A model generated the notes under the pieces. The model worked only from the letters and a program-made list of their open reading frames with translations. It was not told where the DNA came from and made no database searches. A DNA stretch of 64,000 bases from contig BCIA01000006.1 of the NCBI GenBank assembly GCA_001599815.1, positions 1,180,961 through 1,244,960 on the forward strand, read 5' to 3'. Each line of letters begins with the position of its first letter. Within the stretch, counting starts at the first letter, position 1. Positions 30,425 through 43,294 of the stretch are shown in pieces. Origin of the DNA: Furcasterigmium furcatum. Lineage: Eukaryota > Ascomycota > Sordariomycetes > Glomerellales > Plectosphaerellaceae. The translations under genes were made by a program, and so were the position numbers.

Positions 30425-32962
30425 CGTGCGATGCTTGCTTCTGTGTCTATGGAGGTGTCGGACCCGGGGGTGTGTGGTGTATTATCGTCGACCCATGGGT
30501 TCGTCGAGGCGGTGGGATCGGTCAATGGGGTCGCGCCGAGATGATTTCGAGGTGCGAATCGTCGTGGATCCGTGTGCGTGGGCGGTGATGGGTCGAGTCG
30601 CGCAGGCAGCGTCAGGGATACTACGGGAGACACGAAAAAAAGAGAGGCCGACGATGTGCGAGGCCAAGATCGAAGTGCGTCGCAAAATTGAGGACCGGTC
30701 GTGATGGGGATCGAGAGGTCGTCGTCGTGATGGTGGTGATAATGGGTGATGGTGTCCGGGGGTGGTGATGGTGGACGAAAGGTGGGAAGGGGATGGGGAT
30801 GGGGGATGGGAGATGGGAAATGGAAGGGCAGAAAAGGGAGCGTGGTGGTGAGTCGTGTGTTGGTGTGCGTGTTGTGATGATGGATGGATTGGATGGGATG
30901 GGCGACAGCCCAGGTTTGGGGAGGAAGGCACGGCGGACTGGAGCAAAGCCCTGGGGCCTGGGAAGGACCGCGAGGCGGCCGACTTTGCCGTGCCTTCTTC
31001 TTCCTCACCTCACCACCTCACTGGCAGGCACTAGCAACGAGTTGTCTCCGCCGTTCTTTTTGCCCCGGCTGGGCTGGCGATGGATGACGGGCAGCCAATG
31101 GACTCGCGTTCTGTCGCCAGCACTCACCTCCACGATGATGCATCACGGGATTTACGACAGGACACATCATAATTACCGCCAATGCAGCCAGCTCTGCATC
31201 TCCGCCGTCCCGCCCCTCGATGCCTCCTCCTCTTCAACCCCCTTCTTCCCACCTCCGCATCTGCACGCATCGTCAGATTCGTCACAGCTCGCTGTCCTGC
31301 CTGTCCGTGCAGTGTGCCAGTGCCCCGGCGGCGGCCCAGATCGGCGGCTGAGTGCCAGTTCCCCCTTGGGCGTCCCGTTTGGGTTTAGCCCCCAAGCGGC
31401 GTCCCGAACACGCCGTCACTGCACGACCCCTGCAACACCTTGTTCTGTCGGGTGCCTCCCCCGCGGTAACGGTGCCTGGCTTGCTGGCTGTCTGAGCTGC
31501 CCGTCTGGGTAGCAACATGAACGCCTTGTTGACCGGGGGCTTATGTCTGGTGATCTGGCATCATCAAGCAGCGATGAGTTGGGCGGGTGCTGCGCGTCCT
31601 CGTCCGATGGAATGCCTGCCGGGGTGATCCGTTGACCCAAGAATCGAGACAGTGGAGGCGTAAAGGAGGTCGAGTTGGGGTGGTAGTGGAGGGGGGGCGC
31701 CCAACAAGAAAGGACGGTCTGTCTCCAGGCGCGGAAAAAAAGGGCGTGGGTGCGCGTGGTGATGGACTCGTCCTGAGAAAAAGTGGAGTTTTCCTCGCAA
31801 TCCAATGTCAGCCCGCCGAAACCAGACAATTACAGCACCAAATGATGACTCGGGGGGCTTGGAGCTTGAATGCAATCAGGACGCCCTGAACGGGTGTCTC
31901 GACGATGGATGCATTCCATTTCCAACAGGTGCCCTCATCTTCTATCATCAGGCTGATGGGAAATAACCGCATGATGCATCCCCTTCCAACGTTCTCGTTC
32001 CACTGCGCCACATGTTCTCCCTCTTATCCCCGTCCCTCGGAAAACCGCGATGGCGACACGACACCAAAATTTCCAAACCCCATCAGCCGAGCCCTCGCAG
32101 CAATTACCGCCCACGCCCCGGAATATCCCACGCTTCAGCGTCCCTCGCGTCCACGCCAGCGCCCCGGCCGCAGAAACACCACCATTCCGCCTGTCTTCCC
32201 ATCACCATTTACCCGCAAAAATTGCACTCCCGAGCCGCCATTCTGCCATTCCTGCCTCCCCTCCCGCAACGTCTCAAGCGACGTCGATTGATCATCAACT
32301 GCCCGCCCAGACCGCCGGACATAAGCCCTTCCTCCTGCGACCCGTACCCCGTGACCGTCTCTCTCATGTCACCAACCACGTACCACCAACCTCGGGCAGT
32401 GACGCAGCTGCGCCATTTTCCACAAACCGGCACATGAATGCGCTAGATCAGTGTCCCAGTGCGATAACCACCACGCTGAACCTCACCATTGCCGCCCACA
32501 TCTCGCTCTCAAAAGAAGACACGTACGCCACCAAGATCAAGCGTGACTTGAGATGCCAGCCTATCTGGTATCTAAAACCGGAGGCGTGAATAAGCATGAT
32601 CAGAACAGCATGATCAAGTCTGTGATGACTCCAGACAACTCGAGTCACGGCGCAATAAATACGCATCTGAACAACATCACCCAGCGTCAAGCCCAAGTCA
32701 CCCAAAATCAATGCATTCTATATATCACCATGCACCACATGCCCAAGGCAAGGCATGCGCAACACCCCCCGAAAAATAGACCGCAGGGCAGCAGGACAAT
32801 CTCTGCCCAGCCCACGTCGACTTTTGTGTGAACCTCGTTCCCAAGCCCCCTGGCGACATGTCATGAGAAAAGGGGCGTCATAATCATCGTCCATATATGC
32901 CAGTCTATCAGAACCCCCCGGCCTATCATGGTAGGAAAAAGAACAACCTCCGGCCCGGGTAC
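30425..32962. other. INO80 leader and gene-poor stretch
   Basis: About 2.5 kb. The first 600 bp is the low-complexity INO80 leader. The remainder has no recognised gene. A 179-residue plus-strand frame at 32050-32589 (starting MATRHQNFQTPSAE) is Pro/Ser/His-rich without any domain and is more likely chance than real. Confidence 0.55.
30781..30822 (+). promoter_or_regulatory. G-run tract able to form a G-quadruplex, upstream of INO80
   Basis: Six runs of three or more G separated by 2-4 nt lie on the strand opposite the INO80 message, 360-400 bp before its ATG. The surrounding 30700-30900 is a GGTGAT/GGGGAT low-complexity tract. Formation of a quadruplex is an inference. Confidence 0.45.
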
Positions 32963-34962
32963 TTAGACGGCGCCGGCCGCAAGCATCTTCTTCCGCAGGT
33001 AGTTCTTGTACTCGCCAATCGAGCCGTCCCACGGCTTGATGGTCTTGTTCTCGCACACCAGGATCTGCTTGGCAATCTTGTCGAGGAGCCTGTGTGTAGT
33101 GTGTTAGCATTCTGTCTCTCGCGACGTGCAGAGTCGAGTCAGTGAGGCTTACCTGAAATCGTGACTGACGACGACGACACCGCCGCTGAACGCGTTGATC
33201 GCGTCGGCCAGCGAGTCGATGGTCGGGATATCCAGACCGTTGGTCGGCTCGTCGAGCAGCAGCATGTTGGGGCTCTCGATGGCCAGCAGCGCGAACACGA
33301 TACGGCTCTTCTGGCCGTCGGACAGCGTGCCGATGAGCGAGGTCTGCGACTCGCCCGACAGGCCGTAGCGGCCCAGCTGCTGGCGCCAGTACTGGTAGTC
33401 CTGAGACTTGTCGCTGTACTTGTCGCGCACGAAGTCCAGCGCCGACTTGGTCATGTCGAGCTGCTCCGCGCTGTGCTGCGAGTACAGGCCCAGCTTGAGA
33501 TGCGTGTGGCGGGTGACGGAGCCGCCCGTGGGCGACAGCTTGCCGGTCATGAGGCGCAGCAGCGTCGACTTGCCCACACCGTTGGGGCCGACGAGCGCGG
33601 TACGCGAGTCCATGTCGAAGCCGAGGTCGAGGTTGCGGTAGAGGTCGTCCTTGGCATCGCCAGAGTACGAGAAGGTGACGTTGTCGAACGACAGCACGGG
33701 CGGGGGTAGCTTCTCGACGTCGGCGAAGCGGAAGGTGAACACCTTGTCCTGGTGGACGGGTTGGATGAAGCCGTCGGCCTCCATCTTGTCGAGGATCTTC
33801 TGGCGGGACTTGGCCTGCCTGACAAGGTTGGCGTAGGTACCGGCGCTGGCGATGAACTTCTTGATGTGGGTGATTTCATCCTGCTGCTTCTGGTACGCCT
33901 TCATCTGGTTGGTCTCGTTCTCCGACCTCGTCTTGATGTACGAGTCGTAGTTACCACCGTAGTACTGCAGCGCCTTGTCGCGCATGTCGATCATGGTCGT
34001 GCACACGCCGTTGAGGAAATCCATAGAGTGCGACACCAGCACGAGCGTCCTGTCCCACTTCTTGAGGTACTCCTCAAGCCACACGCAGGCCTCGAGGTCC
34101 AAATGGGCCGTAGGGTCGTCGAGCAGCAGCAGCGAGGGCTTGACGAACAGGGCCTTGGCGAGGGCCACACGCATCCTCCAGCCACCGGACATGTCCTTGG
34201 TCTTCTTGTGAATGGTGACCTTGTTGAAGCCGAGACCGGTCAGGATGAGGGAGGCGCGGGTGGCGAAGGTCGAGGGGTCCATCTTCTCCATGTGCTGGGC
34301 GGGCGGGTCAGCATGCTGCGTGGGACGATCCAGGGGGAGGGGGAACAAACCTCGTAAATGTCCATCAGGACAGGGCTCTCGGGGCCTTCGTCCTCGAGGA
34401 TCTTCTCGGCGAGCTTGTCGAGACGGTCCATCTCACGCTCGGCCTCGGTGACGACCCACTCGAGGGCGCCCAGGTCGGTGGGAGGGGCACCCTCGTTCAG
34501 CAGGTAGATGTCGACGTGCTCGGGGATGGGGAACTCGCGCTTGTCGATGGCCTTGAGGAGGGTGGACTTTCCGCAGCCGTTCTCGCCGAGGAGGCCGTAG
34601 CGGCGGCCGTAGGTCAGCTCCATGGTGCTGTCGGTGATGAGGACGCGGCCGTGGAAGACGAGCGAGGTGCTGGAGATCTTGACGTCCTTGCTGGTGGGGG
34701 TAGAGGCCAGGACACCGGTGGTGACTCTGTCGGAGATGCCGTGCTTGTCCATCTGCTCGCCGAGGCGCTTCACCTCGTCCATCTTCGCGGCGGACGTGGC
34801 GGGGGCGTCATCCTTGATGGGGTTTCCGTGGGCGTCGAGAGCGGGCTCGTCGCCGTTCACCGAGGAGGCGGTGGTGCTGGCGTTCTTAGAGCCGGCCTTC
34901 TTGCCCAGCTTGCCCTCGGCGGCCTTCTTGGCGAGTCTCTTCTCCTTGGAGGCGGAAGGCAT
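32963..34962 (-). CDS. ARB1: ABC-F ATPase ARB1, ribosome biogenesis
   Basis: A 626-residue soluble ABC-F protein without membrane helices, from exons 34962-34351, 34294-33153 and 33089-32963. It has a basic Lys/Ala-rich N-terminus, as in ARB1. The first ATPase has Walker A GENGCGKS (126-133) and signature MSGGWRMRVALAKAL near 240, with LLLLDDPTAHLD as Walker B. The second has Walker A GPNGVGKS near 440, signature TLSDGQKSRI near 522 and LLLDEPTNGLD. The C-terminus SIGEYKNYLRKKMLAAGA is that of ARB1 rather than GCN20 or EF3. In yeast ARB1 acts in 40S and 60S subunit biogenesis between nucleus and cytoplasm. Introns are 56 and 63 nt. Confidence 0.93.
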
Positions 34963-36016
34963 CGTGACGGTTGGTTGGTTGACGGAGGGAGGATAAGGTG
35001 GTGGCAGTGGGAAAAAAATTACACGATAAGCGCGGGGTTTGTCGGTCGATGCTCAAAGAGGGGCACTCTCGGCTGGATGATTCGAGTGATCAGCCCTTGT
35101 TGCTGGCCTCGAGTCTATCGCTGAGAGGGGGTATCTAATTTTTCGAGTCTTGCGTGCCTTTCGAACGCAAGAAAAGGGATGATGATGAAACCACGAAAAA
35201 GGAAACCCAAGGGAGCAGCAAAGGACGGTCCTCGGAGTGGTGGTTGTGGGAGTGACCGATCAATGGGGGGGCAGCTTTGGCGGGGGAGACGGACGCCGCC
35301 TTTCAAGCCTGAGCAGAGACTGATCTCGGGTTGGCAGAAAGGCGGGGCCAGCGGGTGCCTAGTGGGGCGCCATATGAACTTTTTNAAATTTTGCCCGCCG
35401 ATAGGGCCTTCGCGGGGCGATAAGAGTTGCTGCTGGGCGATACAGTGCATGACCTGCAGGAGGACAGTCTTCTGCCTGCTAATGGGTGCTCTGCGTACAG
35501 TGCGCGTTTCGAGACCTGCGGCCCAATGTGCTGCGGCTCATTTGATGTCTCACCGCACTTTGGGCGTAACCCTCTGGCCCTGACGTCACCCATTCGTTCC
35601 CCTGACATAACGCATGACATCGTCATCCAGGAGACATCTCCGGTGTGCTTCATGAGTAAGAGGACATCTCAGTAGAGGAAGGTAGTTCCCAGAGGCACAG
35701 TCTGCTGATTTTGCCCATTTCCAGGCCTGTACAGTATCCAATTCAATCCAACTCCGACCAGATATCCAGGGTATATGTATAGATCCCTCCCAGTTGTACC
35801 AGCAAAGCAGGCCCCTTTCCACCTCGTTGCTAACATCCGTCCGTTCGCATGGCCATGATCATGCTCCCCCAGATTTTTGTACGTCTCGTCTCGCTCCTCA
35901 TAACGCATCAAACGGCGCAACTCAAATGTGATGAACGCCGGCTCCATCTGCGCATGGTACCAACTCCAAATGCAAAGGGTACAGTGAACCCCTCAACTCC
36001 GGGTCTCAGTCATCAA
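34963..36016. other. ARB1 promoter and intergenic region
   Basis: About 1 kb between two minus-strand genes. It contains a pyrimidine/purine-biased leader next to ARB1, one ambiguous base (N) at 35385, and no recognisable gene. Confidence 0.6.
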
Positions 36017-39000
36017 TCATGTCGTGCCGTTCGTCATCGCCGTCGTCGCCGGGGCCTCGCCCTTCGCGGCCTCGCCATTCGTCGTCGCGTGGTCCTTCTT
36101 GGCCGCATCGCATTTATCCAGCTCCAGGCTCAGGCCCCTTTCTTCGAGAATAGTGCGCAGCTCGTTCATCCTCACGGGCCGTGTGAGGAACAAATCCAGC
36201 CCGCTGGCGAATGCCTCCTCGCGGGCACTTCTCGATCCCAGTCCCGTAATCGCAATAATAAGAGTGGGGGTGAGCTGGTTCTGCCGCTCGTGCTGCCGTA
36301 TTTGCCGTGTCGATTCGAGGCCGTCCATGACCGGCATGTTGATATCCATCAAGATGCAGCAGAACTTCGCGGGGTTTTGCCGGAACTGCTCCACTGCTTC
36401 GAGGCCGTTGATCGCCGTGCAGTGTTGCCGCTGGGAGCGCTTCAAGAAACTTGAGAGGATCTGTTTTCGAGTCAGCTGCCTGTCTGTGGACGACGCGGTG
36501 AACGGCATGGCATACCTTGAGGTTGATGGGGTTATCATCGACCACCAGAAAATGTGACCCATTCGCGGCAGGCTCCTCCGCAATGCCGTTGGCCCCATCA
36601 CTGCAGTTTGTACTATTGATCTGGCCATTTCTGCCATTAACTCCATTGACCTCGGATATGCTGTCGCCCAGCTTGCCATGGGTGCCATTCATCTCAGTGG
36701 GTGACGATCGCGAACTGCCTCTCCGTCGAGGCAATGACAGTGTGAACTCTGGATCGACATCGAGATTCCAGAGGCGGCATGTCGCATCCACCTGAGACCT
36801 CCCAAACGGCGTCATAAGGGCTGGTGAGCTCGCTCTATTGTCGTCCGCAAAGTGGACTGTGGGCTTTTGCGTGGTTGGCGGGCTCTCCTCCCCGGCAAGC
36901 GTCGAGTCGGAGGACGAGGACGAGGAACCAAGTGCCTTGAGCTGCTTCCAACGCAGCATCGCACTCATGACAGTCTTGCCAAACTTCCTCGGGGTGTTGC
37001 TGCGTTGATGTCAGCGATAGATCAGCCAATTCGACGGATGAACTTACGGTTGGTGGACAAACTCGAACACAACGCCACTGGCAGCCTGCTTGAGAACGGA
37101 ATCCATCTTCATGGCATTGGGCGCATTGTGGCAAACAACCACTCCTGGGATCTGGTGGGCCCGAATGGCCTGTTCGTCGAGGCTGCTGAACGCCGCTTCG
37201 CTGTAGATGATGAAATCGGCTTCTGGGGGAACTGCGTTGTCGCTCCCTCTTTCACACCGCTGCATGTCGTACCATTTCAAGGGCAGACTGTCCATGAGGA
37301 GATCTGCCGATCCATAGACATCCTCTCGAGCTCGTTGGGATTCGGTGAACCCGACAGTGCAGGGTCGGAGCGACCTGATAGCGTTTGCGTCGAATCCTAG
37401 CCGTCTATCAAGGTCCTCTGCCGGTTTCTGCGAGAAGGGGAGTGGTAACGACACAGTCACGGCCGTTCCACGCCCCAGATCACTCTTTACGCTGATAGAA
37501 CCTCCAAGTGATAGCACGATCTGCCTCACCAAACTCAAGCCCAACCCGGTGCCCGGTGCAAGGCGATCCTCCTGAGAAAATGGTGTGAACAGCTTGTTGC
37601 GGAGAAACTCTTCGCTGATGCCCTTGCCCGTATCCGAGACAGTGAGAATGACGTTCGGGGGGGATCGAGATGACTTCTGTGGGCATCTCTCCTGCCGGAC
37701 ACCTATCGTAATGTGACCGCGGGAAGTGTACTTGAGCGCGTTGCCAAACAGATTCATGATGATCCGCCGAATTGCGCCCGGCTGTGTGTGGAACATCCAT
37801 GAGGTCTGAGGCTCGATGTCGATCACCACCTGCACATCGCCGAGGTTTGTGGGCAAGATGTCAGACGCGCTGCTGCGTGTATGAGCAATATCGACTGAGT
37901 AGATCGTATCGAGCTTTTCCTGGGCGGGTGTCATATCGCCTCGGGCTCCGTGTCGGGTAAGTTGCGATGCCACCATATGCTGGAAGCTGTGGCCGATGAA
38001 AACGCTTTCGATGACTTCCTCCGCCAGCACATCAAGCGCAACGTCGGAGACAAGCGTCATCATGCCGGATTCGATACTGGTGTGGCTTTGATTCTGACCA
38101 TCGCGCCGAATGCCCCGATGATTGCGGTTGTTCTTCCGCTGAGACTTTGATGCGCGGAGGAACGTGTTGACCTTGCTGTATGCAAGAAGCTAACTTCTGT
38201 CAGCGCTTGCCACACATTAAGAGGAAATCTAACTTACGTGATCAATGGTGTCGAGCAGAGTCTTGCCTGAGATCTCAATGGTGTGAACGACATCGATCTG
38301 GAAACCGTCAAGGGCCGTATCGTGTAGCAGTTCTGCGGCAGCGACCACGCCATGCAGCGGTGACCGGAGCTCATGGCTCAATGACCCCAGAATATCCGTC
38401 TTAGCCTTGTCGGCAATGACGACGTCCAGACGCGTGATCTCAGCCATTGTTATCATGCCGAATGCCCGAAGATACGGCAAGTCGGCCTGTTTGGTGATGA
38501 TGCGAGAGGGCGTCGAGCTCCAGATGAAGCCTCCTGAATACCAACGGTCTCGGTAAGGATCCCAGAGCGGCACCATCGCAACGCTTCTAGCTCCTGGGAA
38601 GAGCTGGCCTATGGTTTTGGCCTCGTTTCGTCGGGAGTATGGAGACGCCGAGCTCCTTGACGGGCGAGGAGGCATGTGATCCTCCCGGTCTTCGCTCTCC
38701 GGGTCGGTACCAGGTGATGGCTGATCGTTGTCTTCTCCAGAAGACTCTCCCGAGTACCATCCACCGCCCTCATCAAAGCTGAATATCTTGCCGTTCGGAT
38801 ACCGCCGCAGCAACTTTTTCAGGAACTTCTCGGTCAAGGACATCTGCTCCGTCGGATCGTCCTCGCAGAACACAGGGCGCTTCATGGTCGATAGTGCGAA
38901 GATCTTGCACGGCTCGTCCTCGTTGGGATCCTTGGATTGGCCAGATGAGCTATCGTCGCTGCTCGAAGTGGGATAATCCTCGGTTTCGTTGCCGGTCCTC

Positions 39001-40164
39001 TGGTGGTTGGGACCAACGAGGCCTCCCCACGAGCCAACGCTGGCGTCGAGGAAAAGCGCACCGTCGACGTCCAGCGACTCCCGGATGATATTCGCTGCTT
39101 TGTCGAATATCTTGTCGACCTCGGCCTTGTGGGGGTCTACTGGGGCAGCGCTTGCGTTCGACGCGCTGTTGGTGCCTGTCGTTTCAACGGACTCGGAGGA
39201 CTCGACTTTGGTTGATGAGGCCGCCTGCCCGGCGGGGTCGGTAGGGTTAATTCCCGGGCGAATTGAATCTTCAGCGGCATCGCGGACCTCAAGAATACCA
39301 TCGACTCTTTCGATCTTTGGGGAGACGATGTCATCCGCCTGAGACTGCCTGTTGGCGTGGGATTTGGGCTCAGGCCACCAGTTGGAGGGCTGGTCCTTGC
39401 CCTGAATGAAGTTTCCCAGGCCCAGGACCATGCGCTCGCTGCGCAAGTAGCTGTCGTTCACGCGCCGCGAGTCCAAGTAGCTCATGATGGTCTCAGAGAC
39501 CTCCCTCATGAACTGCAACTCATCGGCGTCGAGCGAGGCTCTGGGCTTGTCGTCGAAGACGCAGAGCACGCCGATGTTGAAGCCCTTTGCCGTCCGAATG
39601 GGCACTCCGGCGTAGAATTTGTGGTGAGGGGCGTCTTGCACAAAGGGGCGGGCGCTGAAGCGGGCATCCTGGGACAGATCGGGGACCACGGAGACCTTGA
39701 GAGGGCCCTTGCTCTTGTGAGGCGAGGAGGAGGAGATTTCGTCTGCGACGTAGTCACAGTCGGCAACCACATGGTCGCAGATGCCGTAGCTCCGAGGGAC
39801 GGCCGTTCCGCACAACCAAAGATGTTCCTCGACGTATTTTGCGTTGGCGCGCAGCGGGATCTTCTGGGTGGCCTCGGCCACGATGTACTGGTACTGGCGG
39901 TCAAATAGAGAGATGAGAGCGCGCTTGGTGTTTAATCGGAGGGCGACGAGCTGTGCGAAGGCGGTAAGGCCCGTCTCGGCGCAAGAGGAGAGGGCGTCCT
40001 GGGGGATGGGGACTTCGGTATTGTTGAAGACGGTATTGGGAATGAAGAAGGAGTCGTATCTGGGGGTCTCGAGATCAGTTATGAAGCTCGCTCAACGGGC
40101 TGCCATGGGGGACGTACTTGAGGGTTTCCCACTCGCGGGCGCCCTCGGCGACCAGGGCAGTCAT
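36017..40164 (-). CDS. GAF-domain hybrid histidine kinase
   Basis: A 1312-residue two-component sensor from exons 40164-40118, 40059-38238, 38189-37048, 36999-36516 and 36460-36017. An N-terminal GAF-like domain covers about residues 20-160. It includes CAETGLTAFAQLVALRLN, KVSVVPDLSQD and YAGVPIRTAKG. A Ser/Asp-rich linker follows. The dimerisation and phosphoacceptor H-box is GSLSHELRSPLHG near residue 572. The ATPase part has NLFGNALKYTS near 774, DTGKGIS and GTGLGLS. The receiver starts LVVDDNPINLK near 1156, has Asp in ILMDINMPVMDG near 1200, and ends with a Thr-Asn-rich tail. It should relay phosphate through a Ypd1-type carrier to Skn7/Ssk1. No membrane helix is seen, so it is cytosolic; the signal is unknown. 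A 9-codon upstream ORF precedes the start. Confidence 0.93.
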
Positions 40165-41816
40165 GTTGGGCGAAGCGACGGGGTCAACGGTGCTGATGGT
40201 GTTCTGTTGCCATGCTCAGTCGGATTGGTGGTGTTGCTGTTCGAGTTCTCAGTGCGCAGTCCGAATCAGTGTTTCTTCCGAACAGAAGCAAAAGTGTTGC
40301 AGGAGACAAGCAGCGGAGATGACGCCGAGGGAGACTGCAGTGTTGGTCGGGGTCGTGGGTCACGATCGAGGATCTCGATTCAGTTCAGCAGTCGAGGTGG
40401 ATCGGCATCATCAGCCAAGGGGAACCCGTACGGTACTCGATCATCTGCGTCAGGCGGGGGTGACGGCGTGAATGTGCTAGAGAAACATCCGTACTAGAGA
40501 CGGGAGCACGAGAGGAATGGAGATGTCCCCAGGCACTCCCGATCTCCCGGGCATTTCTCTCCGTCCAGGGCTGCTCCTCCCCTCCAGAGCCCGTTGGATC
40601 AACAGCCAAAGGCGCTTGAAACGGGTGGGAATCTGCCAGAATCGCATCCCAGATGCAGGGGGGCCCCTGGTCTTTGTGGCGCGTGCAGCCGTTAGCCACA
40701 GGAGGGGCGTCCCCATCATCCCCACCCCCGTGGCTTCCGTGCGATTCCTCTGCGGAGTGTCGATAAAGGGGGGGCACAGGGGTGAATCCATCCGTCATCC
40801 GTTCCTCGCAAGCCTCCTGCCCACCTTGTTTTGGGCATGGGATTTTGGGATCGAGATTCTCAAATCGGCCGGTCGCCTCTCATCGACCGCTGAGCCGGCC
40901 GCCGCCTTCGGTGACGAACACACCCTGACATCAACAAGTGTTTATGTTTGGAATTGGCTATGAATCATTGAGTCGTAACCACTCGTGGTCCTACTGCACA
41001 TCTCTGCCGCTTGGAGAGCGTTTGTTTCCTGCCCTGATTGCCTCGTCATTTCACTTCTTGACTTCTTGACTTCCTCGCTTGCCACGGGCGAGTACTTGCA
41101 TGTAGGGTGTCGTGGTCGAGACCAACGTCCATGCGTGACAATGCACGAACTAGCCAGATCTGGATTCTGGCTGGCCTTCGTCATACCTAGGTACTTACAT
41201 ACAGGAGACGGACAGTCTTGCTCTCTTTCCTCTTGGCGGAATGACATGTTGCATTCTCTCGGTTGCATTCTCTCGGTTTCCTTTGCTGTTAGACTGGGTG
41301 GTTGCCCCGACCAAGGGACTGACCAGATCCGCCTGCAGCGAGCCCCATCCGCCCTGGTGGAGGGGTTGGGGTTGAAGCATGCAACCCTTCAGGACCCTGG
41401 GCCGATCAGGGGCTGGGTGCCGGGTGGCTTGATGTTGAAAGCCCCGCCGCTACCTTATCTGTTGCGCCTCTCAGCCACTGTTACTTGACTGGCGGCGAGC
41501 TGAGTCGCGACCAATATGTCGTCTCAAGTTCGCAACTGCATACTGGGACTCTCTATTGGATCCCTATGTGATCGAGACGTTTTGAGATGGCTATGTCTGC
41601 TTGCAATGTAGTTTGCCTTCACACAGACATAATGCCGAGCGTATGTCACTGTCTGTGCTCTTAAATCACACTGTTCACCACATCCAGACGCGATGGTGCA
41701 ATTCAGAGTCACCATCCTCGCGACTGAGTCACTGACCACGGCCTTTAAAGCCTGTTCTCACAATCCTCAAGCAAGCTACAGCTATCTCATATCGTACATC
41801 AGGAAACAGCCTCACA
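40165..41816. other. Divergent promoter region, histidine kinase / GNAT
   Basis: About 1.65 kb. The first 300 bp is probably the kinase leader, and the rest shows no gene. A TGAGTCA heptamer at 41725-41731 lies about 85 bp before the GNAT ATG. Confidence 0.5.
40184..40213 (-). promoter_or_regulatory. Upstream ORF in the histidine kinase leader
   Basis: ATG at 40213 opens nine codons and stops at TGA, 19 nt before the main ATG at 40164. If it lies in the message it could reduce translation of the kinase. Confidence 0.45.
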
Positions 41817-43006
41817 ATGACGGCCGACCACCCCCCGGTCCAGGTCTTCAGAGCCGTCCCTGAAGCCCTCCTCAGTCTCCTCAACGCTCGCCTCCCCCGG
41901 TCCATCACCGTCCTCCGCCGCCTCCAATTCACAAGGTTTCCCACCGGCAAGACGGAACACGCCCGTATAATCGTAGCCTCGGACGTCCCCCTGCCCACCG
42001 ACTCGCAAAATGGCACAACCGCCCCCCAGCCCCGCCACTTCACGGCGACATACCTAGACCCCTCCCGCGGCCGCGAGACGAACATGTGGCTGTACTCGAC
42101 CTACGAGGACTCCCACGGCGCCCACCCCTCCGCCCCGCCCCTGTCCGCGGAAGACACCGCCCTCTGCCGGCGCCAGATCATGGCCGTCCTCACGGAGGCC
42201 AAGCGCCAGGGCCGGCTGTACCCGCACCAGCCCCTGCCGCACCCGAACTACATGCTGGTGGGCTCCATGAACAACGCCATCCGAGAGGTGGCAGACCAGA
42301 ACGGCGTCCGGTTCGGCCCGAGGCAGGAGTTCGAGTACGAGAAGTTCATCTTCCGGGTCGATGAGCTGCCGGAGCCGGAAGAGCCGGAGCTGCCCGAAGG
42401 GATGGTCTGGGGGGCGGGGACGTGGGAGGACTGCGAGGTTGTCAAGTCGAGAACGAGTATTCCGCGGAGCGTGTGAGTGAGGCTGCTTTATTCGTGCTGT
42501 GATGAGTGCTGATGGCATTGCAGGAAGCTATTGATGACCCTGCAGAGCATGTTCATCAAGCTGGAAGACGGGACGCCTGTGGCATGGGCGTTTCTGGGTA
42601 AGTTGTGCGCCGTGCTCTAATAGGTTATGTACTCGAGACTCACCGTGGTTGCTACAGGCCCTGACGGGTCATTCTGCAGCGTACACTGCGAGGTGCGTAT
42701 CAATAGTCATCCAAAACGGATGAGCGCTCATATCTTCCAGGAACCCTTCCGTCGGAGAGGCCTGGCCAAGAAGGTTGGGGCCAAGCTCATCCGCGAGAAG
42801 ACACGAGCTTTCGGGGAAGACAACTACTCGTCAGCGGATGTGGCGCCGGATAATGCCAGCAGTCAGGCCATGTGCAAGAGCTTGAATGGCAGGGTCCAAT
42901 GGGCTGGCCAGTGGTAAGTTATGTGGAACTATTCCCGTTGTTGCATCGATTGACTCTCGCCAGGGTACTTCTTGACATCAGAGAAGGAGATGAGGATGAT
43001 CAGTAG
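41817..43006 (+). CDS. GNAT-family N-acyltransferase-like protein
   Basis: A 326-residue protein from exons 41817-42472, 42524-42597, 42658-42692, 42741-42913 and 42964-43006. The C-terminal third has the acyl-CoA loop FRRRGLAKKVGAKLI (256-270), preceded by VAWAFLGPDGSFCSVHCEE. This is the layout of glycine N-acyltransferase/FR47-type GNATs, where the substrate is bound by the N-terminal half. The first 215 residues contain SITVLRRLQFTRFP and HFTATYLDPSRGRETNMW, likely the N-terminal strands of the same fold. The last exon adds VLLDIREGDEDDQ. The acyl donor and acceptor are not known. It converges with the minus-strand gene at 43295. All four introns are short and have good sites. Confidence 0.88.
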
Positions 43007-43294
43007 AGGCGAGTTGAAAAGAGCAGAGACACGGGCCAAAAAGGGGCGGGCACGCGGCAAACTTTGAAGTGTCTGCGTGGACTAACGAATGCACATATCT
43101 AGAACATAGAGTACAGTCAAGAAGTATTACAGAGTGTGGGAATGCCTCCGGGGCACTCGTCCAGCTCGTGATTGGACTTGCGAGCCCCCTTGGGCATGAT
43201 CACTTGAACATGTATGATCCAATGCCGTAGCCGCTGTCTATATTCTTACAACAACCGTTCAGGTCTGTCCTTGTACAAGATATGATTTTGGGTA

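Noticed and set aside
32050..32589. A 179-residue Pro/Ser/His-rich plus-strand frame
   Set aside because: No domain, no clear promoter or codon pattern; most likely chance in GC-rich sequence.
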